NCBI GenBank assembly: GCA_031002005.1 | Contig: JARYHS010013631.1 | Coordinates: 67,391,832 to 67,455,831 of the forward strand | DNA: 64,000 nt | Direction of reading: 5' to 3' | From: Vandiemenella viatica | Taxonomy: Eukaryota; Arthropoda; Insecta; Orthoptera; Morabidae | In this document: positions 1 through 13,623 of the stretch, one piece after another | Numbering within the stretch: position 1 is the stretch's first letter | Layout: every line of letters starts with the position of its first letter | Notes under the pieces: model-generated | Database searches by the model: none | What the model was told of the DNA's origin: nothing | Seen by the model: only the letters and a program-made list of their open reading frames with translations | Translations under genes and position numbers: made by a program

Positions 1-2754
1 TTTCCGAAGACGACACTCATTGATATTCTGTTCCTCCAACAAGTGTTTCAGATGATGAGCGCTTTCCAGATGGAGGTGACGTTAAGAGGACTAGCAATTT
101 GGTTGGGAGTAACTAGTAACTCGACAAGGCGGTTGCTGATTGGCTGGGATCATTAGCACCGCTTGAGAAGCTCAATAGAGCGGAGACGGCTTTAGCTCGA
201 AGGACCACTTGCACCAACAATGGGCGGATTAAGGAGTCCGTCTGCAAAGATTCGCCAATGTATCTGAAGGTGAGGCTCAAAAAGTTTGCAGACAACAGGC
301 TTCAACAGTTTAATTTTTAAGTTTTTGAATTACAATAATAATAATAAATTAAGTATGGAGAGAGATAATGAAGTGCGCTGTTGATTGAATCATATAAATT
401 AAAGCCGGAGATATGACAAAGTAATCATAAATATTGCAGTAGCAAAATTAGCGAAACCACAAGAGATAAATAAACAGTTAAATAAAATAGAACAGTTCAC
501 TTACTTCTATGTATATTTTAATGCTTCTTTGATAGTTGCAGATACTTCAGGAATTAATTTAGAAACAACTTACCTGTAAACTGCATAAAAATACATAAGA
601 CTTATGTAGGAATGTCTTGTAGCCAAAAAGCGAAACGTAATTGCCAGTCTAACTTCCACGGAAACACAGTCTTTGTAATTTCTATTTAGTTTACATATTC
701 TTAGGCCAATCAGCTATGTTAGGGATTATAAATCTTCTGGTGACATATGACAAAAAAAAAAAATGAAAATAAATCACTCCACTAGCCTTTTCTTGAGTCA
801 TATATAGAAGTCGCGTTCAATTTCTTGTTTTTAAAAAACGTGCTATGCAAAAATTTTGATTTCCTCTTTCTCTTTTAAAAAAAATGCCTTCTACTTCATT
901 TAAAACAGATATAATTACTCAAGCTGCAACACTAGCTTTCCTCTAGCAGCCATTTAGATGCATACAAGTACCAACAGAACAAACGTTTGAAAAACTGTAT
1001 ACGCTTGAACGTTCTGTGAGGTTTAGCACCATTTCATATGTCTTAAAATAGGGTAATGTTTCTTACATTTAAAAATATTTTGCAGGTTTTCTACTAAAAA
1101 CCAAAAAAAACCCCAAATGTGTAGTACGATATTACTATGGAACTGTCTGTCTTCATTTTTTGTGAAGCTTTAAAAGTCTTGAAACTTCGAAAGTCACCGT
1201 TTCCACTACAGTATACACGTTTATTACATTATACAAATTTATTTTTCATTCTAACATATCCTAAGCTTCAACCTATAAATTAAGAAATATACTATTGAAC
1301 TAGCACATGAATCCCCTGTTTAGTCATTCTAGCTGAGGATACCCATTTTCTGACGCTCTTAATGTATGTTCCTGCTCTATTATTAAAAATTTCACTACGG
1401 CTAGCACTGTTCTTTTCCTTAGCGGCTTACTATAAAGTTAAAGGAATTTCTAACGCATGCAATAACATTGGAGCCAACAGTTAAGTTAGAGACGAGTTTC
1501 TCGTCTTACTTCCCTCTCCACTGACTTTTAATTGTACCTCAGATCTGTTGGAATTCATTTAAATTTTAATGATATCTCTTGTTCTGTCTTCCGCTGGGAC
1601 CTATCTTACGTAATTAAAATTCATTACTTGCCACAGATCCTTATTGTTTATAATTGTTTTTGTCTTCATTGTGTCTTTTCAATTGAATGCCATGAGTTTC
1701 GTTATTCCCTCCAAATTTCCGGACTGATATGAATTTAAATTATGCAGGGCTGTTTGCTAGTAATATTCGATCGCAGCTATATATTTCATAAACAAAAGAA
1801 CTGTTTTCAATTTCCACGTCTCGTACTCCATGTACGAGTGCTACCAGTACGTTCTTCCTAGATTAATAAGAGTCTGAGGGAAAGGACAAATTTTTATCAC
1901 ACGCTGATGTATTTTAAACCGAATGCAAAATACATAATTACTAACAAGTGATGATATCTAATTAAATTGAAAACAATTAGATACATGCATGTCAGTATGT
2001 GGGAAAATGTATTATTGCTGATTCAATCTAAAGCTTTTATGCAGTCAATAAAATCTGTAAAGGATGAGGTACTAAAATTTCCCTTCGTTGCAAGTTACTG
2101 GGTAATTGAAAATGTAATGAGTGGTAGACCGTTTTGTAACGTTGGAGTTTCGTGACAACATTTTTATAGGAACCACAAATGAACAAATTTCATATAGTCT
2201 TAACAACAAGGTGGCAGAGACCCTATATGCCATCCACACATTACTACTCTGATGTAATTAATCCAACCCGCTTAGTTCTGCTGGATATACCGGACCTTTC
2301 AATCGTTCGACATCCATCTCAAGCATTCAGCGCCTATTAGATTAAGCTTTCGTTGATGAAAACGGAATATTTTTATTAGTTTTGCACAATTGTACATGAA
2401 TCGCTGATAACTTTCTATTTCTAAAGGGAAATGAAAGCGATGAAAGATTCTCTTGAATTTTCAGGTGGAATAGTTGTTGTCCAATATTGTTAGTAGACGG
2501 ATAAGTTTTGACAGGTGACTTAGGCTACCGACCCGTCCCCTTATGAAGAAAATGACAGGTGATTAATATATTCCCATTTTCCGCATGGAAATATTTTGGG
2601 AACACGTATTACCGAAAACACCAAATGCTGTTTAAATAAGAGAAACGGTACGTTTGCTTAAAACAGTTTTGATTCCTGTGGATAATTCGTGAAGTATTTT
2701 TCTTTAAATATTCAAGAAAGGGGCAAGGAACAGTAAACATTTTTTTGCAACTCC
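1..2754. other. AT-rich unassigned stretch
   Basis: No coding region, RNA gene or repeat could be recognised here. Open frames are under 70 codons with no motif I know and no convincing splice context. Short homopolymer runs are present (for example poly-A near 750). Most likely intergenic or an old, unrecognisable repeat. Confidence 0.5.
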
Positions 2755-2883
2755 CATTCTAAGGAATCATCCTGACATTGGGACAGGATGGTAAAAGGAA
2801 ATCAGGATTGCTGGACGGGGATTCGAACACGCGTCCTCCCGAATGCTTAGTCCGAACGTTACCGCTCACACCCCACGCTCGGT
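2755..2883 (-). repeat. SINE family A fragment (tRNA-derived)
   Basis: Read on the minus strand, this matches the head of the abundant tRNA-derived SINE of this window: it starts with a CCGAGCGTG-like head, has the A-box-like segment, and then the B-box core GGTTCGAATCCCC in slightly degenerate form (seen on the plus strand as ACGGGGATTCGAACACG). The body is truncated and diverged and no poly-A tail is visible. An old copy. Confidence 0.75.
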
Positions 2884-3519
2884 TTGAACAATGTTGGTGT
2901 TTGATGGCTGAGTATAAGTATAGTTTCGTTGTCGTGTAAACAGTCCTTAAAAATTGGGGTTACCCAGCTGATCTTATAAAATTTTTGTTTATACAAATAA
3001 TTTATTATCTTCAAAACCTTAATCCCTGGTTGCAACTGGTGGATGAAGAATTTGGTAAGCGTCTGCAACTTCGTAATCAGAATGTGAACTAAGCGGTTCA
3101 AAACTCATTACGTGACATTAACTTCGCTTTTCCATAATACGTAACTCCTAACATGTCCCATCGTATCGTACATATTACGATAGTCTTCTCTCTGTGTCAA
3201 AAGGGAACAGTTTAGGGTTAACGCTATCGAGTAATATTATTGAGACTGATAAGCGATTCAGATGGGTATTTCGGAAATTAAAGTGTCTTTTACTGTGTCA
3301 TTCGGTCGAATATCGTTTCTACACGAAACGAATGCGTCCAACGTCTGTTTATGGGATTCCTGAGCGCTGTTTAGTGTGGCCACGAGAAGCGGGATATTTC
3401 AATTAGCTTACTGATTAATCTACATCATGCAAGAGTCAGGAAACTGTCAAGTAACTTTAAATATAACCCACTAATTTATCAACATTTTTAACAAAGTCTT
3501 TGCACTTCGTCGAGGTAAT

Positions 3520-3690
3520 TAGAGGCAAAAGAGGATTGTGGGCAAGAAACCATATGGAATTAGGTGACAGTCTTTATGAAGGAACTAACGCGGTGCTCGG
3601 ATGGAGTGATTTAGGGAAACCATTGAAATTTGAAATCTCAATAGCCGGGCCGGAGATCAAACCTATATCCTCCAGATAACCAGGCTACAT
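3520..3690 (-). repeat. Degenerate SINE family A relic
   Basis: Minus-strand relic. The plus strand reads GGAGTGATTTAGGGAAACCA around 3601-3625, matching the reverse complement of the conserved SINE body (GGTTTCCCCAAATCACTCC), and further degraded head sequence follows. Too decayed to define ends or target duplications. Confidence 0.55.
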
Positions 3691-4186
3691 ACCTGTACTT
3701 TAAAGTTTCTTTACGCGAATAAATAAATCATACGAGATGTCTTCCATCACGGAAACTGAGTACCAAAAAATGAAGGTCTTCTTTGATATTCAAAAACTAG
3801 GATATTCTGTTTTTGGTTTTCTATCGAATAAATTCAAAAATTTTTAGTCAGTCTGGTTTCCTCCATTCGTCTGAAGTGACCATATAATTGTGTCCGTGTT
3901 CTGAGGATTGTTTCAGTCGTTTTCTCTATATAGCTGTAGACTTCATAATTGGATCTCATTGGATGGCCACCATTCTTGAATTTGGAACCCAGAATTCCTC
4001 TAATACTTTTTGATTACTTTTCTCCAATTATTTTCTTAGCATATGGCTTCTATTGCCGGGAGAATCGTACGAGTTGTTCGGCTCTCCTTGGTGACTGAGT
4101 TTTATCCCTGCGTCTACCGCCTCCGTCGGGGAAACTGTATTTTAACTGGAGAGCTGACGTCTTACCATCTGTCTGCGAAACGTGTA

Positions 4187-4290
4187 ACCTGTGTTATGTT
4201 TGAAAAATTTATTTTTGTTTGTGAAATGTATTTTTGTTTTCGAAAAGTATTTTTGTTTGCGAAATGTATTTTTGTTTGCGAAATGTGCAG
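4187..4290 (+). repeat. Short tandem repeat, about 20-bp unit, 4-5 copies
   Basis: About four imperfect copies of a 19-21 bp unit of the form GAAATGTATTTTTGTTTGC lie head to tail, ending in a partial GAAATGTGCAG. Small reading frames through it give repetitive Phe/Val/Cys-rich peptides, which reflects the repeat and not a protein. A minisatellite is the simplest reading. Confidence 0.8.
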
Positions 4291-4430
4291 ATTATGAGGT
4301 GAAGGCTAGGGATCGTCCCAGGATTACGGGAAACCGCCTTAAACCACAATCAGGACAGATAGTACGTGGGGTCAATAACTCGAACCTGATTCAGTGCGAA
4401 GGTACCTTAACGCACTCAGCGACACTGGAC

Positions 4431-7270
4431 GGTATTCCAGAGATGTTGGTCATATAAAGAAGCTGTAGGATTCTGACGAAACTGGGATTTGAACTGGAGA
4501 TCTGTATATCTGCGGTGATAAACTTCACCACGGACCCAACAGATTGCAATTTCTACTGACGAAAATTAGTGACAATTCTGCGATGAGAGGAATTCGCGTG
4601 TGGGCTAACTCTCGACTTTTCTGACGACCACTCAATTGATTTGCGTACTTTTTAGAATGTAATTTTCGGAAAATATAGCTCTCCATCGACGTACTGATAC
4701 ATTTTATCTGAGCATAAATTAACCTCCCCCCCTTTTTTTCCCTCCAGGAACTGACATTCCCTGGTTCTAACTGCCAAGTGGAAACACTGGAAAAATGCTT
4801 GATTACAAGCCAAGATGGGAATCGATGCATTGTGTAATCCGATTGGACCCATTCGCAAACTTATATGTATATAGTCTGGATATTTATTTACTTCGAGTGC
4901 AAATTCATAGCGCTTTCATGATTTACGACAGGTTTTACACAGATCTTCTCAACCAGTCGGTAATACTATCCACGTAATGCCTGCTTTGTGGACACCCTTC
5001 ATTGTATTGTTGTCGCCTCAAATATCTGTAGTATGCGTTGCTTGTTATGGGCTTACTATTGCTGCCCCAGAAAGTTCGCGTAGGTATCATTTTAAGCACC
5101 TTGATTCCAGGAGTAAAACTGGATGATCCTCATACACTCAAAACCACGCTTAAGGTCCTCCACGACCCGTTTTCCAGATACTTGCGTTTTAGCGCTTCGC
5201 CGTTAAGGCACTCCGCACCCTCCCACATGGCTGGAATGACGTCGTCATCCCCGCTTCTGAGCGTACGGCGTGTCACTTTCTCCTGATTTATTGAATACAG
5301 CTCGGGCTATGAAAAGAAGCTACGGGTAAACCAACCTTTACTCGTTCACAGTACACATCTTGGGTTAAACGTGGAGTGTTAGACGTCAGGGAACGGAAGA
5401 ATGTTTAACCTCATTTACCTCTGAAATTTTTTTAACAAATCCTAAATAAAAATTTAGAATAAATATCTTTCTTTGTTTTCCAGTTGTCTTTTACGGATAT
5501 TGACACGTACAAATAATATCTAAAATAATATATATGTATTATAATTCACAACCGGTCGATATGCAGGAGACGCACCAAGCCATAGGTGGGTCGGATTAGT
5601 AAGGTTCATCCGGGTCTTGCAGTTCAGTGTGAGTTCATACCCATAATGTGTTTATGAAGACTTTCACGTACGTGAGCGTCCATTTGATGTTCTTTAATAA
5701 TTCCGGCACAGGCCGGTAATGAAGAGCGGAATTGTTAATGACCAGCGAAACACGTAAACGGCCCGCTTCCAGAAGAATGACTGGCACTCGTGCGGGGTGA
5801 GGTGGGAATCGGAACATTGATTAATCGAATACTGTACGCAAGAACGAGAAGAGGTTGTAAAACATTAATCGCATGGTATCTGAAATTTAAAAAAAAATCA
5901 TATAAACATATTTTCAGATATGCTTTGTTTACGATATATAAGTCAACACTTCGACCTAGACCATTTTTCTAATTTTTATCCCACACCGTATAACCACAGA
6001 GCTGCCGTCAGTATGAAGCGAGAAAACCTGCTAATACTGTGAATGATAAAGGGATGAAAGATTCATGCCTTTGTGATTTTTTTCCGGCAGGGGAGTCAGG
6101 TGACTACAGGACAGGGAGTCTGATACCTTTCTGTAGAGGCGTGGCAGTATGAACTCGATGGATGACAGAATTCATACAAGGTACGGCAAAGGATGTGCGC
6201 TCGCCTGAACACATGAAACAGTGCGGAGTCGCTTTCAAGCAGATTGCGAAATCGAGGAATCGTTCTGGCAGGACCAGAACTAGAAAAACAACATTTCGGT
6301 TACAGCGCCCAAGAGAGTATGTACGGTAACTGACCTACATCCCACGCAACCTAGGAGGCTACATCATGCAGCGAAGTAGTATTGTTTCTTCCGGGGAGCG
6401 TCCATAAACTACGTTGCTGGGTGGAAAAAATGGGGAGGAGGAGTTGAGTAGAATACTAAGCTGATCTAAGTGGGAGGAGGGGGAGTTTCAGAGCTAAGCT
6501 ACGGAGCTTTTCATTCATTTTATTTGTAACAGCTAAAATAGGGCACAGAATACACAACAGCATGTGGATTTTTATTACCATCATTTAATTATCTTCTTAT
6601 TTTAAACTAGTTTAAACGCTCGTAGAAAATGACGATCACATATAGTAATAGAAGGATTTTTTTCTGGAAACGTTTCTGCAGATAGGCGAATAATGATTAA
6701 TTATTATCTTTTTTATTGGTATTTTTCGTGATGTTAGTAAACTGATTAGCCAAGCAGCGCTGTGGTGGCAGACAGGCATTATCGAGACACGACGAAGATA
6801 ACTGATGTACCGAGGTGAGGTCTCAACCATTTTATTAGGGAGGATACTCTGTACACTGACAGTGCCACACATGTTTGTGACTCGAAGTCATTAGTGTTTG
6901 GATTGCACATGCCCGGCGCATTTGAACTAATGGACACGCGACGGCGCGTTTCAAGCCGAAAAATATCGAACACGCGGTACCTTGAACTGATTTCGTTTAC
7001 AGAAGTCACACGGGATTTTCCAGTTTGACAGTACTGTTTTGATGTTCTGAGAAAAAAGCTGTTTTGATTAGGATCTCCCAAGTTGATAAAATAATTCTAA
7101 TTTTGCTATGTCAAGTGAATTTCAATACATCTTTAATTACAGAGTTGTATGAAGTTCAAAATTCGCAGATGCTACTTGCATTTATCAGCTCTTTTATTAG
7201 CAAAGAAAACGGGACGAGACTTTTTCAAATTTGTAGCTACGGCACAACGAAGCGAACTGAAAACTAAGAA
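4431..7270. other. Unassigned stretch
   Basis: Contains short open frames (up to about 100 codons on either strand) without recognisable domains, signal peptides or repeat matches. The segment at 4300-4430 may be a very decayed minus-strand SINE A copy, but I would not defend its limits. Confidence 0.4.
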
Positions 7271-7274
7271 ATCG

Positions 7275-8165
7275 GAAAATTGCATGTAAGCTCCAAATAT
7301 CATCTTTCTTCGACTGGTTCGATGCATTCCTCCATTTCTTCCTACCTTCATCTCCACATACCCCTTACAAGCTACGTCCTCAGTTATCTCCTTCATACAG
7401 GGTGTCAAGAAAAGGACTCCCTGATTTCAAAATTAAATATCTCGAAAACAAAGATCGATAGAGGAATGCAGTAAACGGTATGTTTATTGTGACAGCGTTA
7501 AGAAGTGTATACAACAGTGTGAAATAATAGTTACAAAAGCTGCTAACAGATGGCGTTGTACGCTCATATCAGCATACATAAGTGAAATAATCGTATGAAA
7601 ACAATCTTTGCAAACAATCACATCACAATGTTTTCAAAATGTTCACCATTGGCACGTTTCAATGGTGGAACTGATCGCCCTGAGCTTCGGATCACTATTT
7701 AGGCATTACGTATGGCGATTACAGCGCCATCTGTTAGCAGCTTTTGCAACTATTATTTCACACTGCTATATACACTTCTTACAGCTGTCACAATAAACAT
7801 ACCGTTTACTGCATTCTTCTATCGATCTTTGTTTTCGAGATATTTAATTTTGAAATCAAGGAGTCCTTTTCTGGACACCCTGTATATTCAAAACTCTGTC
7901 TTCCTCTACAGTTCTCACCTTCAATTGTTCTCTTCACTAACAAATTAGCCAATCTCATATTTTTTTAAATGTACACATCATTCTGTCTATTCTTCAAAAA
8001 CTTCCTTTGAAGCCCATCATACCCAAAAAGCTATCATTTCGTACTTTATTTGTCCACTTCATTTTTAGCATGCTCCTAAAGCACAAAAATTTCAAATACC
8101 GCAATTTTCTTTCTTTATCGTATTTGTAATGACCTCTCATACAATACTCTTCAGAAACTTTTATA
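7275..8165 (-). pseudogene. LINE reverse-transcriptase C-terminal fragment, split by a MITE
   Basis: Minus-strand translation gives pieces typical of the C-terminal end of insect endonuclease/reverse-transcriptase LINE polyproteins. From 8100 down to 7885 the reading includes RSMLKMKWTNKVRND and later RLANLLVKRTIEGENCRGRQ, with frameshifts. After the MITE at 7398-7882 it resumes as EITEDVACKGYVEMK. The same order (RRMLK...DKVRNE, GLVNLLVEGT, GRQR, TEDVCCKGYVEMKRLAE) is seen in the longer copy ending near 19878, so both belong to one family. Only the 3' end of the element is present and the frame is broken. Confidence 0.75.
7398..7882. mobile_element. TA-flanked MITE with about 158-bp terminal inverted repeats
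   Basis: The element starts CAGGGTGTCAAG and ends with the inverted form GACACCCTG, with TA on both sides (7396-7397 and 7883-7884), the signature of the IS630-Tc1-mariner superfamily. Left arm 7398-7556 and right arm 7725-7882 are imperfect reverse complements, both ending internally at ATGGCG. The centre of about 170 bp has no transposase frame. It sits inside a LINE fragment whose reading continues on both sides, so it is younger than that LINE copy. A non-autonomous DNA transposon. Confidence 0.88.
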
Positions 8166-8489
8166 ACACGGTTATGTTGATGTTATTCTCAAATTTTCTT
8201 AGGAACACATAGCGTTATAGTCGAATTACCCAATACATAAAATGATGATAATTGTTGAATAATGCTGAAAAATATTTGTTGCAAATAAGTAGAACATTCG
8301 TGCAAAAAGGTAACTAACTGCAATAATCACTCGTAATTGCGTCACAAATTAATCAAGAACAACATGATTGTATCTCCCTGAATATACAAATAAGTACAAA
8401 CAACTAAAAAACAACACTAACTCTGTTTTTTAATACCTGTTTAACGATATCAACTCGACGGGATACACGGGAAAAATTCACGCCTCTAT

Positions 8490-8755
8490 TACATGTTCGG
8501 GAAAGTAGCCTTAGAAGGAAGAAAGGATAGGAGGCAACGAACGGATTCGAATTCATCCATGACCTTTGAAAGCGGTCTCCCGGCATTCATATGGGGGAGT
8601 TTTGTACAGATTTCTTTTGCGGTCCATAAGACAATTCTTCCTATGAGATTTCACCTATCTGTAGTGATTATGAAAATCAAGGGACAGACGAAATCTGGAT
8701 TTTCAGATGGGGATTTGAACACATGTCCTCAGAATTGGCGGCTGTAGCGCTCGGT
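8490..8755 (-). repeat. Degenerate SINE family A copy
   Basis: Minus-strand SINE A body: CCCGGCATTCATATGGGGGAG near 8580 and AAATCTGGATTTTCAGATGGGGATTTGAACACATGTCCTC near 8690-8730 correspond to the reverse complement of the SINE body and B box. An extra stretch of about 90 bp interrupts the body. Old copy with no clear target duplication. Confidence 0.6.
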
Positions 8756-11700
8756 AAAAGTTTTGGTAATGTAGTTAGTTACCACTTTACCGCTTATATT
8801 AATTCTCATCTCATTTTCAATGAATTATTCACTGTTGATAACCTGTCGTAGTCGAAAAAGAGAGACGTTACAACTGTGTTTTAACTTGTTGCATGTGTGG
8901 TAGGACATTCACTTCGTGGCTATACGCAACTTTACCGCTGCAGTTCTGATGTCATACACTGCTAATGAGTAAATATTTGCAGAATGCCATCCGTGTAACA
9001 CACGGCGCCATGTGCAAACCAAATACGACAAACGGCGCTGTATAGGGCAATTTAGTACTGCGCAACGAGTCGCTATGTGACCGGCACAAACTAAAATAGT
9101 AACAAGGGCGACAAACGTTACTATTAATTTAACAATCAAATCTGAATAAATCATCTGAAATAAATGCAGTTTTGGTTTTGTGAAATCACAGTTCCGAAGG
9201 TAGCTTTTTTAAAAGCAACGTAGAAATCTGAACAATTTCAAATTTTATAGCCAATCGTACGTATACCAGTTCAGCATAATCTTCCAGCTACCTGATGTTA
9301 ATTAAAAGAACATTCGCTATGCAAAAATGTAAGCGTAGTTACTATTTCCTTTCTTATACTCGAAAATAATGTTTTTGTTAATTTTAAGCTGTAAACTCAG
9401 CTTAAGGTTTCAGCAGTTTCCACAACTAAGAATCTAAGAAGTTCGTCACGTGTCAGTCCTATTCCGCATTATTGTATCAAAAATTATCGGGTGCCAACTA
9501 CGACTAAACCGTAGGGTAGAACACGGAGGTGCTAACTACAGTTACATAGTAATTGTCCTTTAACGTCAAAGTTGAAACGCACTTGTGTAGAGATCACGAC
9601 CTTAACATCACATCTTACGGCTGGACAGAAGTTTCGTGATCTAAAATTTAAATTGTGATTTACACTCTGCATCAAAGTAACAAGACTGAGCAGCTAATGG
9701 AAGTCGGGAAGGAAATATCTACTAAAAAGTCTTCATCGCCCTTCACTCTTATGAACACAAATAGTATCGATCTAAATTTTTAAAGTACATACAAAAAGTT
9801 TGTATCTCGGTAGAAACGAACTGAAGACAACAATACTGCTTGAATATTGTGGGAAAAGGTCGACCATTCTCAAGTGATATTGTAAGGAAATCCTAAGATC
9901 AGACTATCATCTTCCGTTCTTAAAGAAAATATTGTCACGGACCTCTACGGTAAAGAAAGACATTGATTATTTACATTAAGTGGAAAAGTATACAGGTTGA
10001 ACATATAAAACAATGGTGTCTTCATGTGATGCGATGTGGTGTGAAATGGAAACTACTGGTTGCAGTGTAATTCCAAACTTGAACCAGGAAAGAATGTTCT
10101 CTGTTATTAGTGTTCTAGCGTTAGCATCCCCGCGGTTTACTGGACAGCTGGAAGCTATCAAAGCATTTTATGCGACATTTTGGCTAATTGCCTTGCTGAT
10201 TTTTCTTGGAGAGAGTCGTATCGATATAGCAAACTCTCGTTGCGATGATTGCTGATTGAGGCGCAATGTCACCAGTGCAGGTAACGGCTTCTACAGTTGT
10301 TAATAGTTCGGCTTGTTTGTGTCTGATTAAAGGTTCGGAAAGTGTACCATCTCGTAGGACGAACGATCATGCACACAAGTTGCGTCTGAAAACACTGCAA
10401 AATATTCCAGTACAATTCATTGGAAGATATTCAAAAACAATCTGTTTTCGTTTATAGCTTATCCTTAGCAAAGATAGTTTTAAGTTTGTTCTAGTATTAT
10501 AATTTCCGCAGTGCGATATGTTTAGAGAAGACGAGTTTAGATGAACAAAAATTACCAGAAAACAATGACTCTAAATAAGGAGAGCTAACGGCGACAAAAA
10601 TCATCTGAAATGCTTAAACTGAGTCATAAAACAAAACTTTCATTTTGTCGCTGAAAACGTGGGAATGGTTAATCTGGCGTGACTTGAAAAGATTATAGAA
10701 ATAAAATAGTGGCGTATTTACAAATTATCGCATGGCGATCTTCGTGTAACTCATAGCTGTGAACTGGGCGTGGTGTACATGATAAACTTCTGCATCTCAG
10801 TCGAAGCAACTTCAACGTGCTATCTGCATCACAATACCCTATCCTACTCAAGCAAAATTCTGTTATACACTGAACTTGTCTACAACAGTCAGTAAGAGCT
10901 CTGCTAGTCGTTTGGTCTGAATGTCGCCTCCACTTACAGTTGGTGGTTAACGACAGTGTCTGTCTTGATAATAGATACAACGAACGTAATCAAAGCAGAT
11001 GTATCAAAACTTAAAGGAAATTCCTGGTCACTGTAAATTTAGGGAATATGCAGGTAACAGCTTAGTGAATTATATCAGTGAACTGAAATTTCACATTATG
11101 TAGAGTTCTGATCACAGGAAGGACAAACTAAATCTCGCGAGCTTAAATGAGGTTACTAAGGTGGGTGCAAAGAAATGGAAAATGTAAAAGAGAACTGCTG
11201 ATGAGAAGCTGGTTCCTTGGGTATATGTACACTTGAGATATCAGTCATTGCGTAAACCAGTGGCAGCTTTTTACGGTGTGAAAATACGTTTTGTTCCCGA
11301 TTGTCCTGACGGGATAAATAGATTGTTACAGAAGCAGTTGTTAACTAATGATACACGAGGACATTCTACGATATCACCGTAGGCAGTCATTTTACGTAAT
11401 CCTTACTCTTTTCTGATTAAGGATTTTTTTGTTACTAACGTTTTCAGCTTTATAAACGAAAAACTGAGTAGACTGTTCTACAAACCCTTCATCTACCAAG
11501 ACCATGCATGCCTAACTGCAATCGAGATACAAACCGAAGACATCGTGCTTGTGTTTTGGAACCGCCTGTACTCAGTGATATGTGGCAGTATAGGTAGTCG
11601 CTTTACAGACGTCTGACTCCTTGAACGTGGTGATAAGGCTCGTATTCTCTTTCAACAAGTCGCTAGGTGAGTAAATTTGGCGGCACCAGCGTAATACTCC

Positions 11701-12026
11701 GGCTGCTGCTACTACTCGGTACTCACTTGACAATTGGCTGGATTAAAATTCTGTCTCCATTGAGATTGCAACATATCAAAACCAAAATAAAAGCACATAG
11801 TAATTACTTTGCCATATTATCCTATATTTTGAAATAAACGATAATTATTAACATGAAATTTCCGGTTGATCCTAATTTCGTGTAGAAGTCTATATTTTCA
11901 CTGGCAGCTTTCACATCCTCCAAGCCTTTTGCGTGATAGATTTTCCTTTGATGGTTTTACTGAGTGAAGGTAGGGCTAGGGAATAATAAAAGGTTAGCGT
12001 AAATGATTCATCGGGTTTCAAATTAT
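8756..12026. other. Unassigned AT-rich stretch
   Basis: No recognisable element or gene. Short frames near 10013-10255 (plus) and 10693-10980 (minus) carry no known domain. The first has a hydrophobic stretch (FWLIALLIFLGES), but there is nothing else to call it a gene. Confidence 0.4.
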
Positions 12027-12899
12027 AGGGAAGTAACGGATATCCGCAACCGCAAGTGCGAAATTTTCTAGTGAAATCCTACATCCACTTTCGCATCCGC
12101 AATTTTTAATGCAGATATATTGCGGATGTTTTGTTTACATTGCAATATACGTTATTCTTTTCTTTTTATTCGAGATTCTGCCCATCGTAACTTAGCTAAC
12201 AAAAAAGTGGCTGTTTTCTGACGATCTTGCAATAGAAGTAACAAAGAACTAAACTGTGTTATTACCTAAGCGACGAATACACAAGTTTGAACTTGCATGT
12301 AAAGTAAAGGTCGAGCTACAATAGACAGCACTAAACCCGCACTGTCACCGACGGACACTTTTTTTTATTGTTGTCGCTCACTCGATTGAAGTGCGTTCAG
12401 ATGACACCGCACCTTGTGTCGGCCGTTATTAGTTTGGTTTAATTTTTGACGGTGTCGGGCTGGTCGATAGGGAGAAGCGTACACAAAGAGTTCAGAAATT
12501 TCTGGTCCTTTACGACTAAATGTTGTTTTAGCGTTCTGATTGTCTTAGAAAAGTGTCCTTCTTTTCAGCCTTACTTTAGGTTCATCAGATGTTCGCAAAA
12601 TGTAGGTAGAGTCCTCTGAAGCCTTGCATGTTCGCATTAACAAATCAAAGCGTTACCAGACGTGAAGGTCGATTTTTAGGTCTGTAAAAATTGCATCCGA
12701 GACCCGGATTTTGAACCGGGGACCTTCCATACCCGAATCACACATCACAAGCATCTGAAATTTGGAAGTAGTGAAAAATATGTATACAATCATATACATT
12801 TGTGTTTTGGGATAGAAAAATATATTATATAGAAAAAAGTTGATTTTACTATGTTTTACTATGTTTGAATATTTATTTGTCATTACATCCAGATTTGCC

Positions 12900-13085
12900 T
12901 CTTGACCCGGATACGGCGTACGATTGGATTACTGAAAGTCCCTTGTTCAAATCCCTGTCTAAGCTGTAATTTTTATGGGTATTTAAATTGGCATTCACCT
13001 CTGGTAAAGCTTCGATTTGTTAATGCTAAGACGCCGGGACGATCCGTGGTTCGAATTTTACGTTAATTTGTAAATCTCCTTTTAA
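12900..13085 (+). repeat. SINE family B copy (tRNA-derived), diverged
   Basis: Diverged relative of the copies at 52523 and 63717. It keeps a tRNA-like head (GGATTACTGAAAGTC, then the B-box-like TTGTTCAAATCCCTG), then CATTCACCTCTGGTAAAGCTT, then TCCGTGGTTCGAATTTTACGT and AATTTGTAAATCTCC, in the same order as family B. It lies inside the putative hAT-like element. Confidence 0.6.
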
Positions 13086-13383
13086 AAATAGGTGACAACC
13101 ATAGAAGTGTACTGCACGGCTGATAAGAAACTCTGTGACTGTAACTTTTCGATCACATGAAACTATTGTTTTTTACAGAATTTTTGCAGTCGGTACTTAA
13201 ATTAAAATGTATAATAATCATATTATTTTTTGTTAAAAAATATTGAGTGAATCGAAAGGAAAATGTAACCGCTTTCACCGCCCAACAAGAGTTCTTTTAT
13301 CGAAAAAACGATCTCGTAGGACCTACAAGTTGTACTGTGAATGCGCCACTAAAATGATGGGAATGTGGGTGGCGAGTACGGAA

Positions 13384-13623
13384 CTGAGCGTGGCGGGTGG
13401 CCTTACGGCCTGGCCTCGCATTCAGGAGGACGCTGGTTCGAATCCCCGTCCGAGAATCCAGATTTGGGTTTTCCATGGCTTCCCCAAATCACACCAGGCG
13501 AATGCCTCCTTTAAAAGACCATGGCCGAATTCCTTCCCGTTCCTAGCCCCGATCTTTTCACGCCTCCAATGACCTCGGCGTCGGCGAGGCGTATAGTTAC
13601 AAAAAAAAAAAAAAAAAAAAAAA
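13384..13623 (+). repeat. SINE family A, subfamily 1, with poly-A tail
   Basis: Near full-length tRNA-derived SINE: head CTGAGCGTGGCGGGTGG, B-box GGTTCGAATCCCCGTCCG, conserved body (TTTGGGTTTTCCATGG, CATGGCCGAATTCCTTCC), subfamily-1 end (GACCTCGGCGTCGGCGAGGCGT) and 23 As at 13601-13623. A small deletion in the body removes part of the segment after CAGGCGAATGCC. I could not find a convincing target-site duplication. Pol III type 2 promoter boxes would lie in the first 80 bases. Confidence 0.9.

Noticed and set aside
4187..4290. Short regular repeats as a possible CRISPR-like array
   Set aside because: Units are contiguous without unique spacers, and the genome is clearly eukaryotic.
4043..4457. 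Cys/Phe-rich repetitive peptide frames
   Set aside because: They are translations of the 20-bp tandem repeat at 4187-4290.
13384..13460. tRNA-gene-like B boxes (GGTTCGAATCCCC) throughout the window
   Set aside because: Each sits in a SINE with the same downstream body. None folds into a complete cloverleaf with a proper acceptor stem as far as I can see, so no tRNA gene is called.
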